Of a stretch of DNA of 33,635 nt, positions 1-9,493 are shown piece after piece (positions within the stretch are counted from its first letter, which is position 1; every line of letters begins with the position of its first letter). Below the pieces are notes generated by a model. That model searched no databases. It was not told where the DNA came from and was given only the letters and a program-made list of their open reading frames with translations. The DNA lies in contig ONBH01000024.1 of the NCBI GenBank assembly GCA_900316005.1, positions 1 through 33,635 on the forward strand. The letters run 5' to 3'. The DNA comes from an uncultured Bacteroidales bacterium (lineage in GTDB: Bacteria > Bacteroidota > Bacteroidia > Bacteroidales > Paludibacteraceae). A program made the position numbers and the translations under genes.

Positions 1-1
1 T

Positions 2-217
2 TATTCGGCGTATGGTTTCGGCAAGGATATCCTGGACTCGGCTGCAACGCCCTATGCTTTTTATAGTTTCAACGATGGCTTTGGTCTCATCACCCCGACC
101 GATACCGTTGTCATCGATGCCAAAGCCGACAAGCTGCTTATCGGTTCAGCCGGCGACAGCGAACAGCAAGCCCGCGCGTATATACAACATGTTATGGAGG
201 AGATTGGAAAATTATAG
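2..217 (+). CDS. C-terminal end of an LTA-synthase-type sulfatase (partial)
   Basis: An open frame enters from the left edge and stops with TAG at 215-217, giving 71 residues. The stretch YAFYSFNDGFG near the front resembles the end of Bacteroidota LTA synthase / phosphoglycerol transferase proteins (alkaline phosphatase superfamily, membrane-anchored, periplasmic catalytic domain). These move phosphoglycerol or phosphoethanolamine-like groups, or act as sulfatases. The catalytic part is outside the window, so the assignment rests only on this tail. It lies directly before surface-polysaccharide genes on the same strand, which fits an envelope role. The family call is from memory of such C-termini and is moderate at best. 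Confidence 0.5.
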   Translation, partial: YSAYGFGKDILDSAATPYAFYSFNDGFGLITPTDTVVIDAKADKLLIGSAGDSEQQARAYIQHVMEEIGKL

Positions 218-221
218 AATA

Positions 222-398
222 ATGAAAAAACGACTTCCTTTCATATCGGTCATAGGATATCTTCTGATACTTCACCTATTATAAAATTTGCTTGGAACCG
301 ACCCCGGACGTGCGGCAGATATGCGTCAGTTCGGTTTGAATATGCAACGTGTCAATTTAATGGTGTTAGAAAAAAAATGGACAGAACATTGCGAATAG
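222..398 (+). pseudogene. Probable remnant of a deleted gene
   Basis: An ATG lies four bases after the stop of the preceding gene and opens 20 codons that look like the start of a membrane protein (a Lys/Arg start followed by a hydrophobic run), ending at TAA 282-284. In the same frame the sequence then reads 37 protein-like codons, including RQFGLNMQRVNLM, to a TAG at 396-398 that overlaps the start of the next glycosyltransferase by 22 bp. Tight spacing at both ends and one shared frame suggest an operon gene that lost its middle and gained a stop at the scar. I do not recognise the family. Chance reading frame is the alternative. Confidence 0.3.
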
Positions 399-1471
399 CT
401 TTTGATGCCAAACGTGCTTACCATAACCATCGTGGTTTGGGAAACTATAGTCGGGATGTTATCCGGCTATTGACTACTTATGCTCCGGAGAACGAGTATT
501 TGCTTTTTGCTAAACCGACTGACCAATACTCCTTCCCGCACACCCAAACGATAACTCCGAAAGGGTTATGGGCTTTGATACCTTCTCTTTGGCGCAGTTA
601 TGGTTGCCTGCAGAAATTGGACGGTGTGGATATATATTGGGGGCTTTCGGGTGAACTGCCATATGGGATACATAACTATAAGGTAAAAAAGATTGTTACG
701 ATTCACGATGTCATATTTCTTCGATACCCCGAGTTATATAGTACAACTTATCGTTGGCTTTTTAGACAGAAAATGCGGTATGCATTAAAAGTGGCGGATG
801 TGATTGTAGCTATATCCGAGCAAACGAAGCAAGATATAGTTAGCTATTTCGGCATAGACGCACAACGTATTCATGTGGTTTATCAAGGTTGCAGTAACCG
901 ATTTAGGGAACCGGTGAGTGAGGAATGTGCTACGCAGGTAATGTTGAAATATAGTTTGCCGGAGCGTTACCTGCTGACAGTAGGTGCTATAGAACCCCGC
1001 AAGAATCTCCGTAACCTTATTGAGGCGATGAGTTGTACTCATATTGACTTACCTTTAGTCGCAGTAGGAGGTAAGAGTAAGTACGCCGAGCAAATGGTAC
1101 AACTGGCTCATGAAAAAGGGGTTGTTCTGAAGATGATTCATAACTTGCCTTTTGAAGATCTGCCGGCTGTGTATAAAGGTGCTGAACTATTCTGCTACCC
1201 AAGTATATTCGAGGGATTTGGTATTCCTATTTTGGAATCTATGTGTATCGGTACTCCTGTACTGACCTCTACAGGTAGTTGCTTTACCGAAACAGGGGGG
1301 GACGCAGCTCTATATGCAAATCCCCTCAAACCTGATGAGATAGGTAAGCAGATAAAACGTATCCTTACCGATAATAATTTGCGTACTGCAATGATAAAGA
1401 AAGGGTACAATCAAGCAAACAAATTTACTGATGAGCAGGTCGTTAACAATTTAATCAATATGTATATCTAA
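377..1471 (+). CDS. GT4-family glycosyltransferase
   Basis: A 364-residue retaining glycosyltransferase of the GT-B fold, cytoplasmic, adding a hexose from a nucleotide sugar to a growing lipid-linked glycan. The N-terminal domain contains the acceptor-side GLGNYSR segment (about residues 20-26). The C-terminal Glycos_transf_1 domain starts near residue 190, with GAIEPRKNLRNLIEAM, and carries the E-x7-E donor-binding motif in FEGFGIPILE, then a TETGGDAALY segment. Length is normal for the family. It precedes the O-antigen ligase/polymerase with 15 bp between them and is AT-rich like it. The exact sugar and acceptor cannot be read from sequence; WbaZ/MtfB-like mannosyl or fucosyl transferases are the nearest type I know. 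Confidence 0.85.
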   Translation: MDRTLRIAFDAKRAYHNHRGLGNYSRDVIRLLTTYAPENEYLLFAKPTDQYSFPHTQTITPKGLWALIPSLWRSYGCLQKLDGVDIYWGLSGELPYGIHNYKVKKIVTIHDVIFLRYPELYSTTYRWLFRQKMRYALKVADVIVAISEQTKQDIVSYFGIDAQRIHVVYQGCSNRFREPVSEECATQVMLKYSLPERYLLTVGAIEPRKNLRNLIEAMSCTHIDLPLVAVGGKSKYAEQMVQLAHEKGVVLKMIHNLPFEDLPAVYKGAELFCYPSIFEGFGIPILESMCIGTPVLTSTGSCFTETGGDAALYANPLKPDEIGKQIKRILTDNNLRTAMIKKGYNQANKFTDEQVVNNLINMYI

Positions 1472-1486
1472 TTAAGATGAATAGCG

Positions 1487-2776
1487 ATGAAAGATACATG
1501 TAAAAAAACACAATGGAATGAGATGATATCATGGTTGCCTGTTTTAGGCTTGCTGATGTTATTAAGTGCTATACCGTTTGGGTGGTCTGCATACCAGCGC
1601 ATAAGTTTATATATACTAGGTGTAGGTTACTTAACTGACTATATTGTTAATAGACGTTGGCAATCGATATCATGGAATCGTGGCAAATGGATATACATCG
1701 TAATGTTGCTCTTTGTAGTACTCTTTTTTGTTCGCGAATGGTTTGATCCTACGCCTCTTACTGATTATGCAAAATTGCAATTTCACTTACACGAATGGTT
1801 TTTATACGTCGGTATCGTTGGTTTACTTGGTTTCTCGGACAAACTACAATTGAGACATGTAGCATATGTTTTACTTGCCACTTCGGTCGTGATGGAATTA
1901 ATGGTATTTGGTCTTTATTTTTTCACAGACGAGGTAACTGAATTAAAACCGTTTTTCCGTTTCAATTGGCTTCGTTCACATCATATCAATTCGCATATGG
2001 TGATGAATTTATATATAAATACGGCTATCATTATGGGTTTTTCTGTTCTTAAGGAAGAAACCACGCGTTGGCGTAAAGTGATATTACTGTTGGCAATCTT
2101 CCTCTCTTGGAGTCTTATTATGCTATCAGATGGTCGTAATGGTCAGGCGACTTCAATATTAGTTCTAATTGTATGCAGTTTGCTTGTAATACCACGCAAA
2201 CACTGGTACATAGGGTTGATAATTGGTATTCTGGTGGCAATTAGTACAGGCTTATTAGTAACTCATAATCCTCGAATCTCATCATACTATGTGGTTCATA
2301 ACCCACGTGTTGCTATATTTGATTATTCTTGGCGTATGGTAAAGCAAAAACCCATTACAGGATACGGCTTATCTACCCTAAGTATCGAATATGTAGAAGG
2401 GGCATATCAGGATTCAATTATGTATAACGGATTTGTTGCCAGCCATTTGGAAGGTATGCCGGAATTTGCAAAGTTAGGTAAGACTATGAAAACTCACCAT
2501 GCGCATAATGCCATCCTGCATTATTGGCTCATCTTCGGTATAGCGGGCCCCATTTTCCTTCTTGTTTTATTCATCGTTGCTGCTATGATGCCTATTGAAA
2601 AGCGATACAGACCTTATTTATGGCTTTTCCTACTCGCAGTATTTATACAAGGGTTAACAGAACCGATTGGTCAGCATATTACGCCACAATTTATTACACT
2701 CATTCTTTTGGTATGGCAATGCGCTGCATTACCTACTACAACAAAACAAAAAATAGACGAATCATGCGAATCCTAA
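1487..2776 (+). CDS. O-antigen ligase / polymerase (WaaL/Wzy_C family)
   Basis: A 429-residue integral membrane protein with about ten to twelve hydrophobic segments. The family either polymerises O-units (Wzy) or moves undecaprenyl-linked glycans onto lipid A-core or proteins (WaaL/PglL). Visible family features are SDGRNGQ near residue 215 before a new membrane segment, a large periplasmic loop with KPITGYGLST, and the conserved H-x-H-N motif in THHAHNAILHYW followed by two membrane helices. It lies between two GT4 genes and its end overlaps the next start by 13 bp, which indicates a single operon. Ligase and polymerase cannot be separated from sequence alone. Confidence 0.8.
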   Translation: MKDTCKKTQWNEMISWLPVLGLLMLLSAIPFGWSAYQRISLYILGVGYLTDYIVNRRWQSISWNRGKWIYIVMLLFVVLFFVREWFDPTPLTDYAKLQFHLHEWFLYVGIVGLLGFSDKLQLRHVAYVLLATSVVMELMVFGLYFFTDEVTELKPFFRFNWLRSHHINSHMVMNLYINTAIIMGFSVLKEETTRWRKVILLLAIFLSWSLIMLSDGRNGQATSILVLIVCSLLVIPRKHWYIGLIIGILVAISTGLLVTHNPRISSYYVVHNPRVAIFDYSWRMVKQKPITGYGLSTLSIEYVEGAYQDSIMYNGFVASHLEGMPEFAKLGKTMKTHHAHNAILHYWLIFGIAGPIFLLVLFIVAAMMPIEKRYRPYLWLFLLAVFIQGLTEPIGQHITPQFITLILLVWQCAALPTTTKQKIDESCES

Positions 2777-3801
2777 TAGATTTATCCATACTTAAAAATG
2801 TGCATTGTGGATTAGGGCAAGTGGCACTGAATTACGGTTATTATTTTCGTGATTTATATGAGCCACTGGAAAATGAGCAAATTTACCTGCTCGTACCCAA
2901 ATCGTTTGTAGGAGTATTTGGTAACAAGGTGCGTTATATAATTGCGCGTAAAATATACCGAATTATGCCTTGGCTTATCGGTATTCATTTCGATGTATGG
3001 CACGCTATCCACCAACTTTCACGGTACAAACCTTTTGCACGTCATTACATTCTTACCATCCATGACTTCAATTTCCTTTATGAAAAGTCTGGTCCCAAAA
3101 CACATAAATACCAATATATGGTGCAGCGAAAGGCGAACAAGGCTGATCGTATTACAGCTATATCGGAGTTTGCGAAAGCGGAGACGGAGCACTATCTGCG
3201 CTTAGGTGGCAAACACGTACAGGTTATTTATAATGGCATTGAGCGCATAGACCTAAAAGCCGAGGAATGTATTCCCGAAGTGCAGCAACCTTATTTATTC
3301 TCCATTGGCGAAGTCAAAGAAAAGAAAAATTTCCACGTCCTACTTGATATGATGACTTTGCTTCCCAATATGCATCTCTATATCGCAGGCAACAGCAACA
3401 CCCCCTATGCCGACCGCATCCGTACCGAAATAATATCCCGTAATATCACTAATGTACATTTGATTGGTTTGGTCAGCGAAGGACAGAAAACATGGCTTTA
3501 TCGTCATTGCCAAGCGTTCGTATTTCCCTCTCTCTTTGAGGGATTTGGACTACCCGTTGTGGAGGCTATGCTGTTTGGGAAGCCTGTGGTATGTAGCAAC
3601 GAGACTAGCCTCACTGAGATCGGTGGTGATCATGTCATTTTCTTCCCAAAGGGTTATCCGGCTACTGAATCGGCACGCCTAATTGCTACCGCTGCATTGA
3701 CTCCTGAGCAGGAGGAAGCAAACAGACAATATGCACGCTCGTTTACGTGGGAGCGGCATATGCAGTCCTATCTTGCTATTTATCGTGAAGTAGGCGTTTG
3801 A
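2764..3801 (+). CDS. GT4-family glycosyltransferase
   Basis: A 345-residue GT-B glycosyltransferase. The frame is open farther upstream, but ATG 2764 is chosen because MRILIDLSIL is the normal first strand of the family and because it gives a 13-bp overlap with the preceding gene. The N-terminal domain carries GLGQVALNY. The C-terminal domain has IGEVKEKKNFHVLLDMM (about residue 180) and the E-x7-E motif in FEGFGLPVVE, then ETSLTEIGGDHVIFFP. It should add a sugar from the cytoplasmic side to the same polysaccharide as the two genes upstream. Its last 26 bp overlap the convergent GT2 gene on the other strand. Confidence 0.83.
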   Translation: MRILIDLSILKNVHCGLGQVALNYGYYFRDLYEPLENEQIYLLVPKSFVGVFGNKVRYIIARKIYRIMPWLIGIHFDVWHAIHQLSRYKPFARHYILTIHDFNFLYEKSGPKTHKYQYMVQRKANKADRITAISEFAKAETEHYLRLGGKHVQVIYNGIERIDLKAEECIPEVQQPYLFSIGEVKEKKNFHVLLDMMTLLPNMHLYIAGNSNTPYADRIRTEIISRNITNVHLIGLVSEGQKTWLYRHCQAFVFPSLFEGFGLPVVEAMLFGKPVVCSNETSLTEIGGDHVIFFPKGYPATESARLIATAALTPEQEEANRQYARSFTWERHMQSYLAIYREVGV

Positions 3802-4621
3802 GTGCCTCGGAATATGGACGGTATTTTGCCTGTGAAATTTTCTCTTGCAAGGCGTGAAATAGCGTGTTGCAGACAATGCGTGCACGTCTTTTAGGGAGAA
3901 AACGCCATGAGATAAGAACCCTGTTTCGAATAAAAACTGACTTCACCTCATCGTTGGTAAAATGGCTGCCGATAGTAGCGGAGTGCTGATGAATGGCCTT
4001 CGTAGCAGCAGTATATAAGCAATCCCAACCGCGCGCTTGGGCGCGTAGGCTCAGATCTACGTCTTCGTAATAGAATGGAGCATAGCGCTCATCGAAGCCG
4101 CCCAATTCCATCAGTTTTTGACGATCAATAAGTGCCAAACCGCCACATAGATACATTGTCTTCCCTTCAATCCCTTCGCGTAAATCATCTGTATAACCAA
4201 TCTTGCAGCCGCGTATTTGCAGTTCTTTGCGCCCTTCTTGAATATGGCCATCTTGTGGAGTGCAGATTGCACAACTGACGCCGAAAAGGTCATCCTTCAT
4301 CTTCTCAATTAGTATGCCAATCGTATCCGGCATCAACTGCATGTCTGAGTTAAGCAGCAAAACAGTTTCTTTCGTTGCGCGTGCAATACCTCTGTTTGCC
4401 GATGTCGCAAATCCCCTATTCTGCTTGCTTTCTACGATAATTATCTCTGGATAGTGTTCTTTCAAAAAATTTACAGATGCATCAGTAGAGGCATCATCAC
4501 TCACGATAATCTCACTCGAATGGACTAAAGGATGAAGCAACGCTGCTTGCACAGATGGCAAATAGCGCTCCAATAACGAGCGACCGTTGAAATTTGGGAT
4601 GACAACACTTACGCTTTTCAT
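3776..4621 (-). CDS. GT2-family glycosyltransferase
   Basis: A 281-residue inverting GT-A glycosyltransferase. It opens with the family signature VSVVIPNFNGRSLLERYL, has SDDASTDASVNFL at about 40-53, the donor-site segment LLLNSDMQL (DxD-like, NSD) near residue 95, and the acceptor-side GGFDERYAPFYYEDVDLSLRA region, with ED as the likely catalytic pair. It resembles the rhamnosyl/WbbL-like branch of GT2 by memory. It is the last gene of the topA operon and its ATG overlaps the stop of the LPS kinase gene (ATGA), so translation is probably coupled. A role in core LPS or O-antigen assembly is inferred from that context. Confidence 0.85.
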   Translation of the reverse strand: MKSVSVVIPNFNGRSLLERYLPSVQAALLHPLVHSSEIIVSDDASTDASVNFLKEHYPEIIIVESKQNRGFATSANRGIARATKETVLLLNSDMQLMPDTIGILIEKMKDDLFGVSCAICTPQDGHIQEGRKELQIRGCKIGYTDDLREGIEGKTMYLCGGLALIDRQKLMELGGFDERYAPFYYEDVDLSLRAQARGWDCLYTAATKAIHQHSATIGSHFTNDEVKSVFIRNRVLISWRFLPKRRARIVCNTLFHALQEKISQAKYRPYSEALKRLLHDK

Positions 4622-5337
4622 CTTCTGAACCTCCAGAATCGTTTCCAGTATCTAATGGTCAATTGTATGCATCGCCCTTCGTCAAATCCGCGTGACTTGG
4701 CATATTCTTGTGCCAATAAGATAAAAAAATCTTCCCTGCCCCACAGCCGGCAGAAATTATGGCAGGCTGTGGCCATATTCACGGGATGGCCAAACACCAT
4801 GCGGTTAATATCTACCAACTCAAACATTGGTTGTCCTTTTTCATCCAAATCAAACAATATATTTCCAGGCGAATAATCCTTATGTAGGATTCCTTGTTCA
4901 TGCATGAATGCTGTAAAACGGGCAAATGCACTAACTATATATTCATAGCCATTAAGAGAATGATGACGGAACTCATAAAAATTACGCGTGAGGACACTTT
5001 TTTGACAAATGAGATACGACCCTTCTAGTAGACCGTTCTTAATATTCAAGATGTAAGCAATAGGCTCGGGTGTTCCGATGCCTGCAGACTTTAGACGTAA
5101 GGCATTCTCATATGCACGCATGGCTTTTGGAGCACGCCAGTACGAGTAAATAAGACGATTTAAAAATCGTGGCGCATGAAAGCGTTTTACACATACCTCG
5201 CTGCCATCTGATGCACGCATTATCCGAATTTGATTGCGAGCATTATATATAATTCTGCCTTCTTTTTCGAAGTGTTCGGGCAGTTGCTCTATCCACGGAC
5301 GCAGGTGAATGTATTTGGGGTTGAGGACTACTTTCAT
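4618..5337 (-). CDS. Lipopolysaccharide core kinase (Kdo/WaaP family)
   Basis: A 239-residue protein of the Kdo/WaaP kinase family (protein-kinase-like fold), which phosphorylates Kdo or heptose in the inner core of LPS using ATP. The catalytic loop is clear: H152-K153-D154 in LHKDYSPGNILFD, with N159 as metal ligand, and D176 in VDINRM replacing the usual DFG aspartate. An N-terminal lysine (VCVKRF, residue 51) is the likely ATP-phosphate lysine. It sits between a GT9 heptosyltransferase-type gene and a GT2 gene in one operon, which supports a core-LPS substrate. The start is the only ATG that keeps the N-terminal strand. The upstream spacer holds a 15-bp near-perfect duplication that reaches the GT9 stop. 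Confidence 0.8.
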   Translation of the reverse strand: MKVVLNPKYIHLRPWIEQLPEHFEKEGRIIYNARNQIRIMRASDGSEVCVKRFHAPRFLNRLIYSYWRAPKAMRAYENALRLKSAGIGTPEPIAYILNIKNGLLEGSYLICQKSVLTRNFYEFRHHSLNGYEYIVSAFARFTAFMHEQGILHKDYSPGNILFDLDEKGQPMFELVDINRMVFGHPVNMATACHNFCRLWGREDFFILLAQEYAKSRGFDEGRCIQLTIRYWKRFWRFRR

Positions 5338-5358
5338 GGCGGCTTATTTGTTATAGGC

Positions 5359-6216
5359 TTAATCGTTATAGGCTTGGCGTACGCGTTCGACGATGGTTGC
5401 AGGGTCTATATCCATGCAACGGTAGTCGCCCAAACGGCATTTCTTATTGCCATAGACCGAGCAGGGACGACAGCTTAGGTTGCGCTGGATGCAGTCGCTC
5501 TCACGCTGCCCGAAGCCCATAAAACCGGCATACGGATGCGTGGCACCCCAGATACTCAAAACACGCGTGCCGACAAGCGAGGCCAGGTGCATATTACCCG
5601 AGTCCATCGTCGCCCACGCGCCAAGTATCTCCTGCTCCTTGCGTCCGCCGCCGAACAAGGTAATGGGGATACCCTGCCCGCTGAGTTGTGCTACGACGCT
5701 TTCCATCCGTTCGAGGGGGTAAATCTTGCCTGCATGTGCAGCAAAGGGAGCTATGCCGATACCTTCGCCCGGGCTATGCACGGGTTCGGGCAGTAGGATC
5801 GTTAGTCCCAATTCGGCAAAGACGTCCGCGTAGCGGAGGGTGTTGTGGCGTAGCTGCGCATGGTGGCCACGGGTCAGGTGCCATTTGTCGCGGCGTCCCT
5901 TGTCGATGATAGCAACTTTTGCCCCGCGCAGGCGCATGGCGGTACGGATATAGAGCGAGCGCAGCACGCTGTGCATATCGGCAACAAGGTCGTAGGTACC
6001 CAACTCGGAGATGATGTCGTGTAGCGATTGCTTCTTGAGGTCCGCTCCGCGGAAAGTCACGTTCGTCGGCATAGCGGCAAAGAGGTCGACAAAGCGTTGT
6101 TGGGACAGCATCGTAAACGATACGTCCGGATGCTGCTCTGCTGCCGCACGCACGATAGGCGCAAGCATGGCTACATCACCCAAGGCAGAAAACCGTATGA
6201 CCAGAACCCTCTTCAT
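5359..6216 (-). CDS. GT9-family (heptosyltransferase-like) glycosyltransferase with internal gap
   Basis: GT9 enzymes transfer heptose or related sugars onto the LPS inner core in the cytoplasm. The N-terminal signature MKRVLVIRFSALGDVAMLAP and the C-terminal DSGNMHLASLVGT, IWGATHPYAGFMG and CRPCSVYGNKKC segments are typical of the Bacteroidota branch. The protein is 285 residues, where about 330-345 is usual. FGGGRKEQEILGAW runs straight into ATMDSGNMH at residues 188-210, whereas family members I know have roughly 40 residues between, including the helix before the donor site. The reading frame is kept. It may be an in-frame deletion with reduced or no activity, or an assembly error. It is followed by the kinase gene and preceded by DUF4254. 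Confidence 0.8.
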   Translation of the reverse strand: MKRVLVIRFSALGDVAMLAPIVRAAAEQHPDVSFTMLSQQRFVDLFAAMPTNVTFRGADLKKQSLHDIISELGTYDLVADMHSVLRSLYIRTAMRLRGAKVAIIDKGRRDKWHLTRGHHAQLRHNTLRYADVFAELGLTILLPEPVHSPGEGIGIAPFAAHAGKIYPLERMESVVAQLSGQGIPITLFGGGRKEQEILGAWATMDSGNMHLASLVGTRVLSIWGATHPYAGFMGFGQRESDCIQRNLSCRPCSVYGNKKCRLGDYRCMDIDPATIVERVRQAYND

Positions 6217-6237
6217 CGATAACCGATAACCGTTACC
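6217..6237. repeat. Heptamer array, unit CGATAAC
   Basis: Three consecutive 7-bp units (two identical, the third CGTTACC) fill the whole gap between the start codon of the GT9 gene (6214-6216) and the stop codon of the DUF4254 gene (6233-6235), which falls inside the third unit. Confidence 0.75.
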
Positions 6238-6859
6238 CTTTCTTCCCGTAGAGTACAGGATTCAGACTCGGGTCATTGTACATCTTCATCTGGCGATAGA
6301 CCTTCATGATGCGTCGTCCGGCGGCGTAGTCTTCGAGCAGTTGGGTGATGGAGGTGGTCATATCCTGCAGTTGCTCGTTCAGTACCGCTAATTTCCGGGC
6401 GCAGTTGGCATGTTGCTCGGCGCTTACGTCGGTACGGCAGACCTGTTCCTGCATGTGATAAATCTTGATATGCAGGATGCTCAGGCGGTCAATAGCCCAA
6501 GCGGGACTCTCGGTATTGATCCGTGCATCGGCCTCAGCCGGTATGTTATGGAACTGTTCCCAGAAATAGCTGTCAATACGCTCCACCAGGTCCGTACGGT
6601 CCTGATTGCTTTTGTCAATACGGCGTTTGAGCGCCAAGGCATCAACGGGATTGATTTCCGGGTCGCGGATGATGTCCTCCAGGTGCCATTGTACTACATC
6701 TATCCAGTTCTTGCGGTAGAGGTCGTATTCAATAGTGCCTTCCGGATAAGGATTGGGGCACGGGGTGTCCACATGGTTGGTCTTGTGGTAATCCTCCACG
6801 GCTTGGTGGAAAATGGCATTACTCCGTTCGGTAAAATTCATATCTGTAGTTTTTGTCAT
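6233..6859 (-). CDS. DUF4254 family protein
   Basis: A 208-residue, mostly helical, soluble protein with no signal peptide or membrane segment. It matches my memory of DUF4254, a family largely confined to Bacteroidota and often found next to GT9 genes: the N-terminal AIFHQAVEDYH, the acidic helix WHLEDIIRDPEINP and the DRLSILHIKIYHM helix near residue 125. No catalytic motif is visible and no function is established that I know of. Spacing to lptG upstream is 12 bp, and to GT9 downstream it is only a heptamer array, so it is cotranscribed with LPS genes. A helper role in LPS core assembly is an inference from conserved neighbourhood. Confidence 0.75.
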   Translation of the reverse strand: MTKTTDMNFTERSNAIFHQAVEDYHKTNHVDTPCPNPYPEGTIEYDLYRKNWIDVVQWHLEDIIRDPEINPVDALALKRRIDKSNQDRTDLVERIDSYFWEQFHNIPAEADARINTESPAWAIDRLSILHIKIYHMQEQVCRTDVSAEQHANCARKLAVLNEQLQDMTTSITQLLEDYAAGRRIMKVYRQMKMYNDPSLNPVLYGKKG

Positions 6860-6871
6860 AATTTCGATGGG

Positions 6872-7945
6872 TTATTTACGCACGCGTATATATAAGGATA
6901 TACCGATTATCAGGAAGATGAAGTTGGGCAGCCATGCAGCCCAGAAGGGCGACATCAGTCCTCCGGCGGAGAACGTTCCGGAAACGGTAGAGAAGAGGAT
7001 ATAGAGTGCCGACAAGACGATGCCGATACCCAAGTTCTTACCCATGCCGCCGCGTACTTTACGGCAACTGAGCACAAAGCCCAGTAGCGTCATGACGAAT
7101 GCGCCAACGGGCGAAGCGCGACGTTTGTGCATCTCCGTCTCGAAGGCCTCGGTATTCGAGGCTCCGCGTTCTATTTGTCGTTCGATATAGCTGCTCAGTT
7201 CGGTATTGGTCATCTGTTGCGCCATTTCGGCGGTCAGAAACATCTCCTCGGGCAGGAGGTTTATGACTGTATCCAGACGTGCGCCGCGGGTGAGACTCTC
7301 GCGCAGGCCATCGAAGTCGCGGCGGACATAGGTCTCGAAATGCCAGTTATAAGCGCTATCATAGACGATACGGTCTGCCGTAATACGGGTCTTGAGGGTC
7401 TTGTCCTCAAAACGCTCGAAGGATGTACGGTAACCCGTTTGGTTGCTCTGACGGAACGTCTCGATATAGAGTATAGTGCCGGGTCCGACCTTCATCTGTA
7501 CGTTACGGGCGTTGTCGCTGGTGAAGTGGTCGATGTATTTGTCGGTAAAATCCAGCAGTTTGCCCGACGCGGGCGGTATAACATAGCCGCCAAGCCAGAA
7601 GGTGAAAACAAACAGGATGAATGCCGAAAACATATAGGGCACCAATAGCCGCTGCAGGCTCATACCCGTAGCCATCATGGCGATGATCTCGCTATTACCG
7701 GCTAACTTGCTGGTAAAGAAAATGACCGAGATGAAGATAAAGAGCTGGCAGAACATGTTGGTGTAGTAGGGGATGAAGTTGATGTAGTAATCCCCGATAA
7801 TCTCCCGCCAGGTCAGTTGGTACTCGTAGAAATTATCCATTTTCTCCGTGATATCGAATACGATTCCGATACTCAATATCAGCAGAATTGAGAACACAAA
7901 AGTTCCCAAAAACTTACGGATAATATACCAGTCCAACTTTTTCAT
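6872..7945 (-). CDS. lptG: LptF/LptG-family LPS export permease
   Basis: A 357-residue inner-membrane protein of the YjgP/YjgQ family. LptF and LptG form the transmembrane part of the LptB2FG ABC transporter that extracts LPS from the inner membrane and hands it to the LptC-A-D bridge. The start MKKLDWYIIRKFLGTF is typical, followed by a membrane segment at about 13-33, two more at about 55-80 and 100-122, a periplasmic jellyroll-like domain at about 140-265, and three C-terminal helices after SPVGAFVMTLLGFVLS. Length fits LptG better than the longer LptF of this phylum. It follows tgt in the operon (40-bp gap). The gap after its ATG region contains an imperfect CATTTAC heptamer run. Confidence 0.82.
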   Translation of the reverse strand: MKKLDWYIIRKFLGTFVFSILLILSIGIVFDITEKMDNFYEYQLTWREIIGDYYINFIPYYTNMFCQLFIFISVIFFTSKLAGNSEIIAMMATGMSLQRLLVPYMFSAFILFVFTFWLGGYVIPPASGKLLDFTDKYIDHFTSDNARNVQMKVGPGTILYIETFRQSNQTGYRTSFERFEDKTLKTRITADRIVYDSAYNWHFETYVRRDFDGLRESLTRGARLDTVINLLPEEMFLTAEMAQQMTNTELSSYIERQIERGASNTEAFETEMHKRRASPVGAFVMTLLGFVLSCRKVRGGMGKNLGIGIVLSALYILFSTVSGTFSAGGLMSPFWAAWLPNFIFLIIGISLYIRVRK

Positions 7946-7967
7946 TTACCATTTATTCATTTACCAT
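7943..7967. repeat. Imperfect heptamer run, unit CATTTAC
   Basis: Units CATTTAC and CATTTAT, then one extra T, then CATTTAC and CATG. The first unit includes the lptG start codon read on the other strand. It is weaker than the other arrays because one base interrupts the phase. Confidence 0.4.
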
Positions 7968-7985
7968 GTACTATTGGGCTATTCG

Positions 7986-9119
<1,134 letters not shown>

Positions 9120-9133
9120 TTCGTGAAATTTTT

Positions 9134-9160
9134 AGATTTAAAATTTAAGATTTAAGATTC
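9134..9160. repeat. Heptamer array, unit AGATTTA
   Basis: Units AGATTTA, AAATTTA and AGATTTA, then a partial AGATTC, in strict 7-bp phase. The array fills most of the panD-tgt gap and contains the panD stop codon (9152-9154). The same word family recurs at 32245-32279. Confidence 0.75.
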
Positions 9161-9484
9161 GGGGAAGATGATTTGCGGTTTGAAGTCCTTGGCTTCGTCG
9201 GGCGTCATCAAGGCATAGGCCATGATGATGACAGTATCACCCACGTGAATGAGGTGAGCTGCCGCTCCGTTCATGCAGATGCAGCGGCTACCGCGTTTGC
9301 CGGGAATGGTATAGGTCTCCAGGCGGGCGCCGTTGGTCACATCCACCACGCTCACTTTCTCGCCTGCTACGATTCCCGCTTCCTCCATCCATGCTTCGTC
9401 AATGGTAATACTGCCCACGTAATTTATGTTGGCCTCCGTCACCTTGACGCGATGAATCTTTGATTTCAGTATTGTCAGTAACAT
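9152..9484 (-). CDS. panD: Aspartate 1-decarboxylase proenzyme
   Basis: A 110-residue pyruvoyl enzyme that makes beta-alanine from L-aspartate for pantothenate and CoA. The self-cleavage site is visible as Gly24-Ser25 in NYVGSITID, Ser25 becoming the pyruvoyl group. The conserved N-terminal [14 protein letters not shown] and the later [26 protein letters not shown] segments complete the family pattern. Length is close to the usual 115-125. It starts 9 bp after the topA stop, so it is translated from the topA message. The last codons and stop lie at the edge of a 7-bp tandem array, which may have reshaped the C-terminus. Confidence 0.95.
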   Translation of the reverse strand: MLLTILKSKIHRVKVTEANINYVGSITIDEAWMEEAGIVAGEKVSVVDVTNGARLETYTIPGKRGSRCICMNGAAAHLIHVGDTVIIMAYALMTPDEAKDFKPQIIFPES

Positions 9485-9493
9485 ATGTTGGTT

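Noticed and set aside
12..284. A 90-codon plus frame at the left edge
   Set aside because: The overlapping frame from position 2 has the protein-like sulfatase tail; this frame has no recognisable features and spans the remnant.
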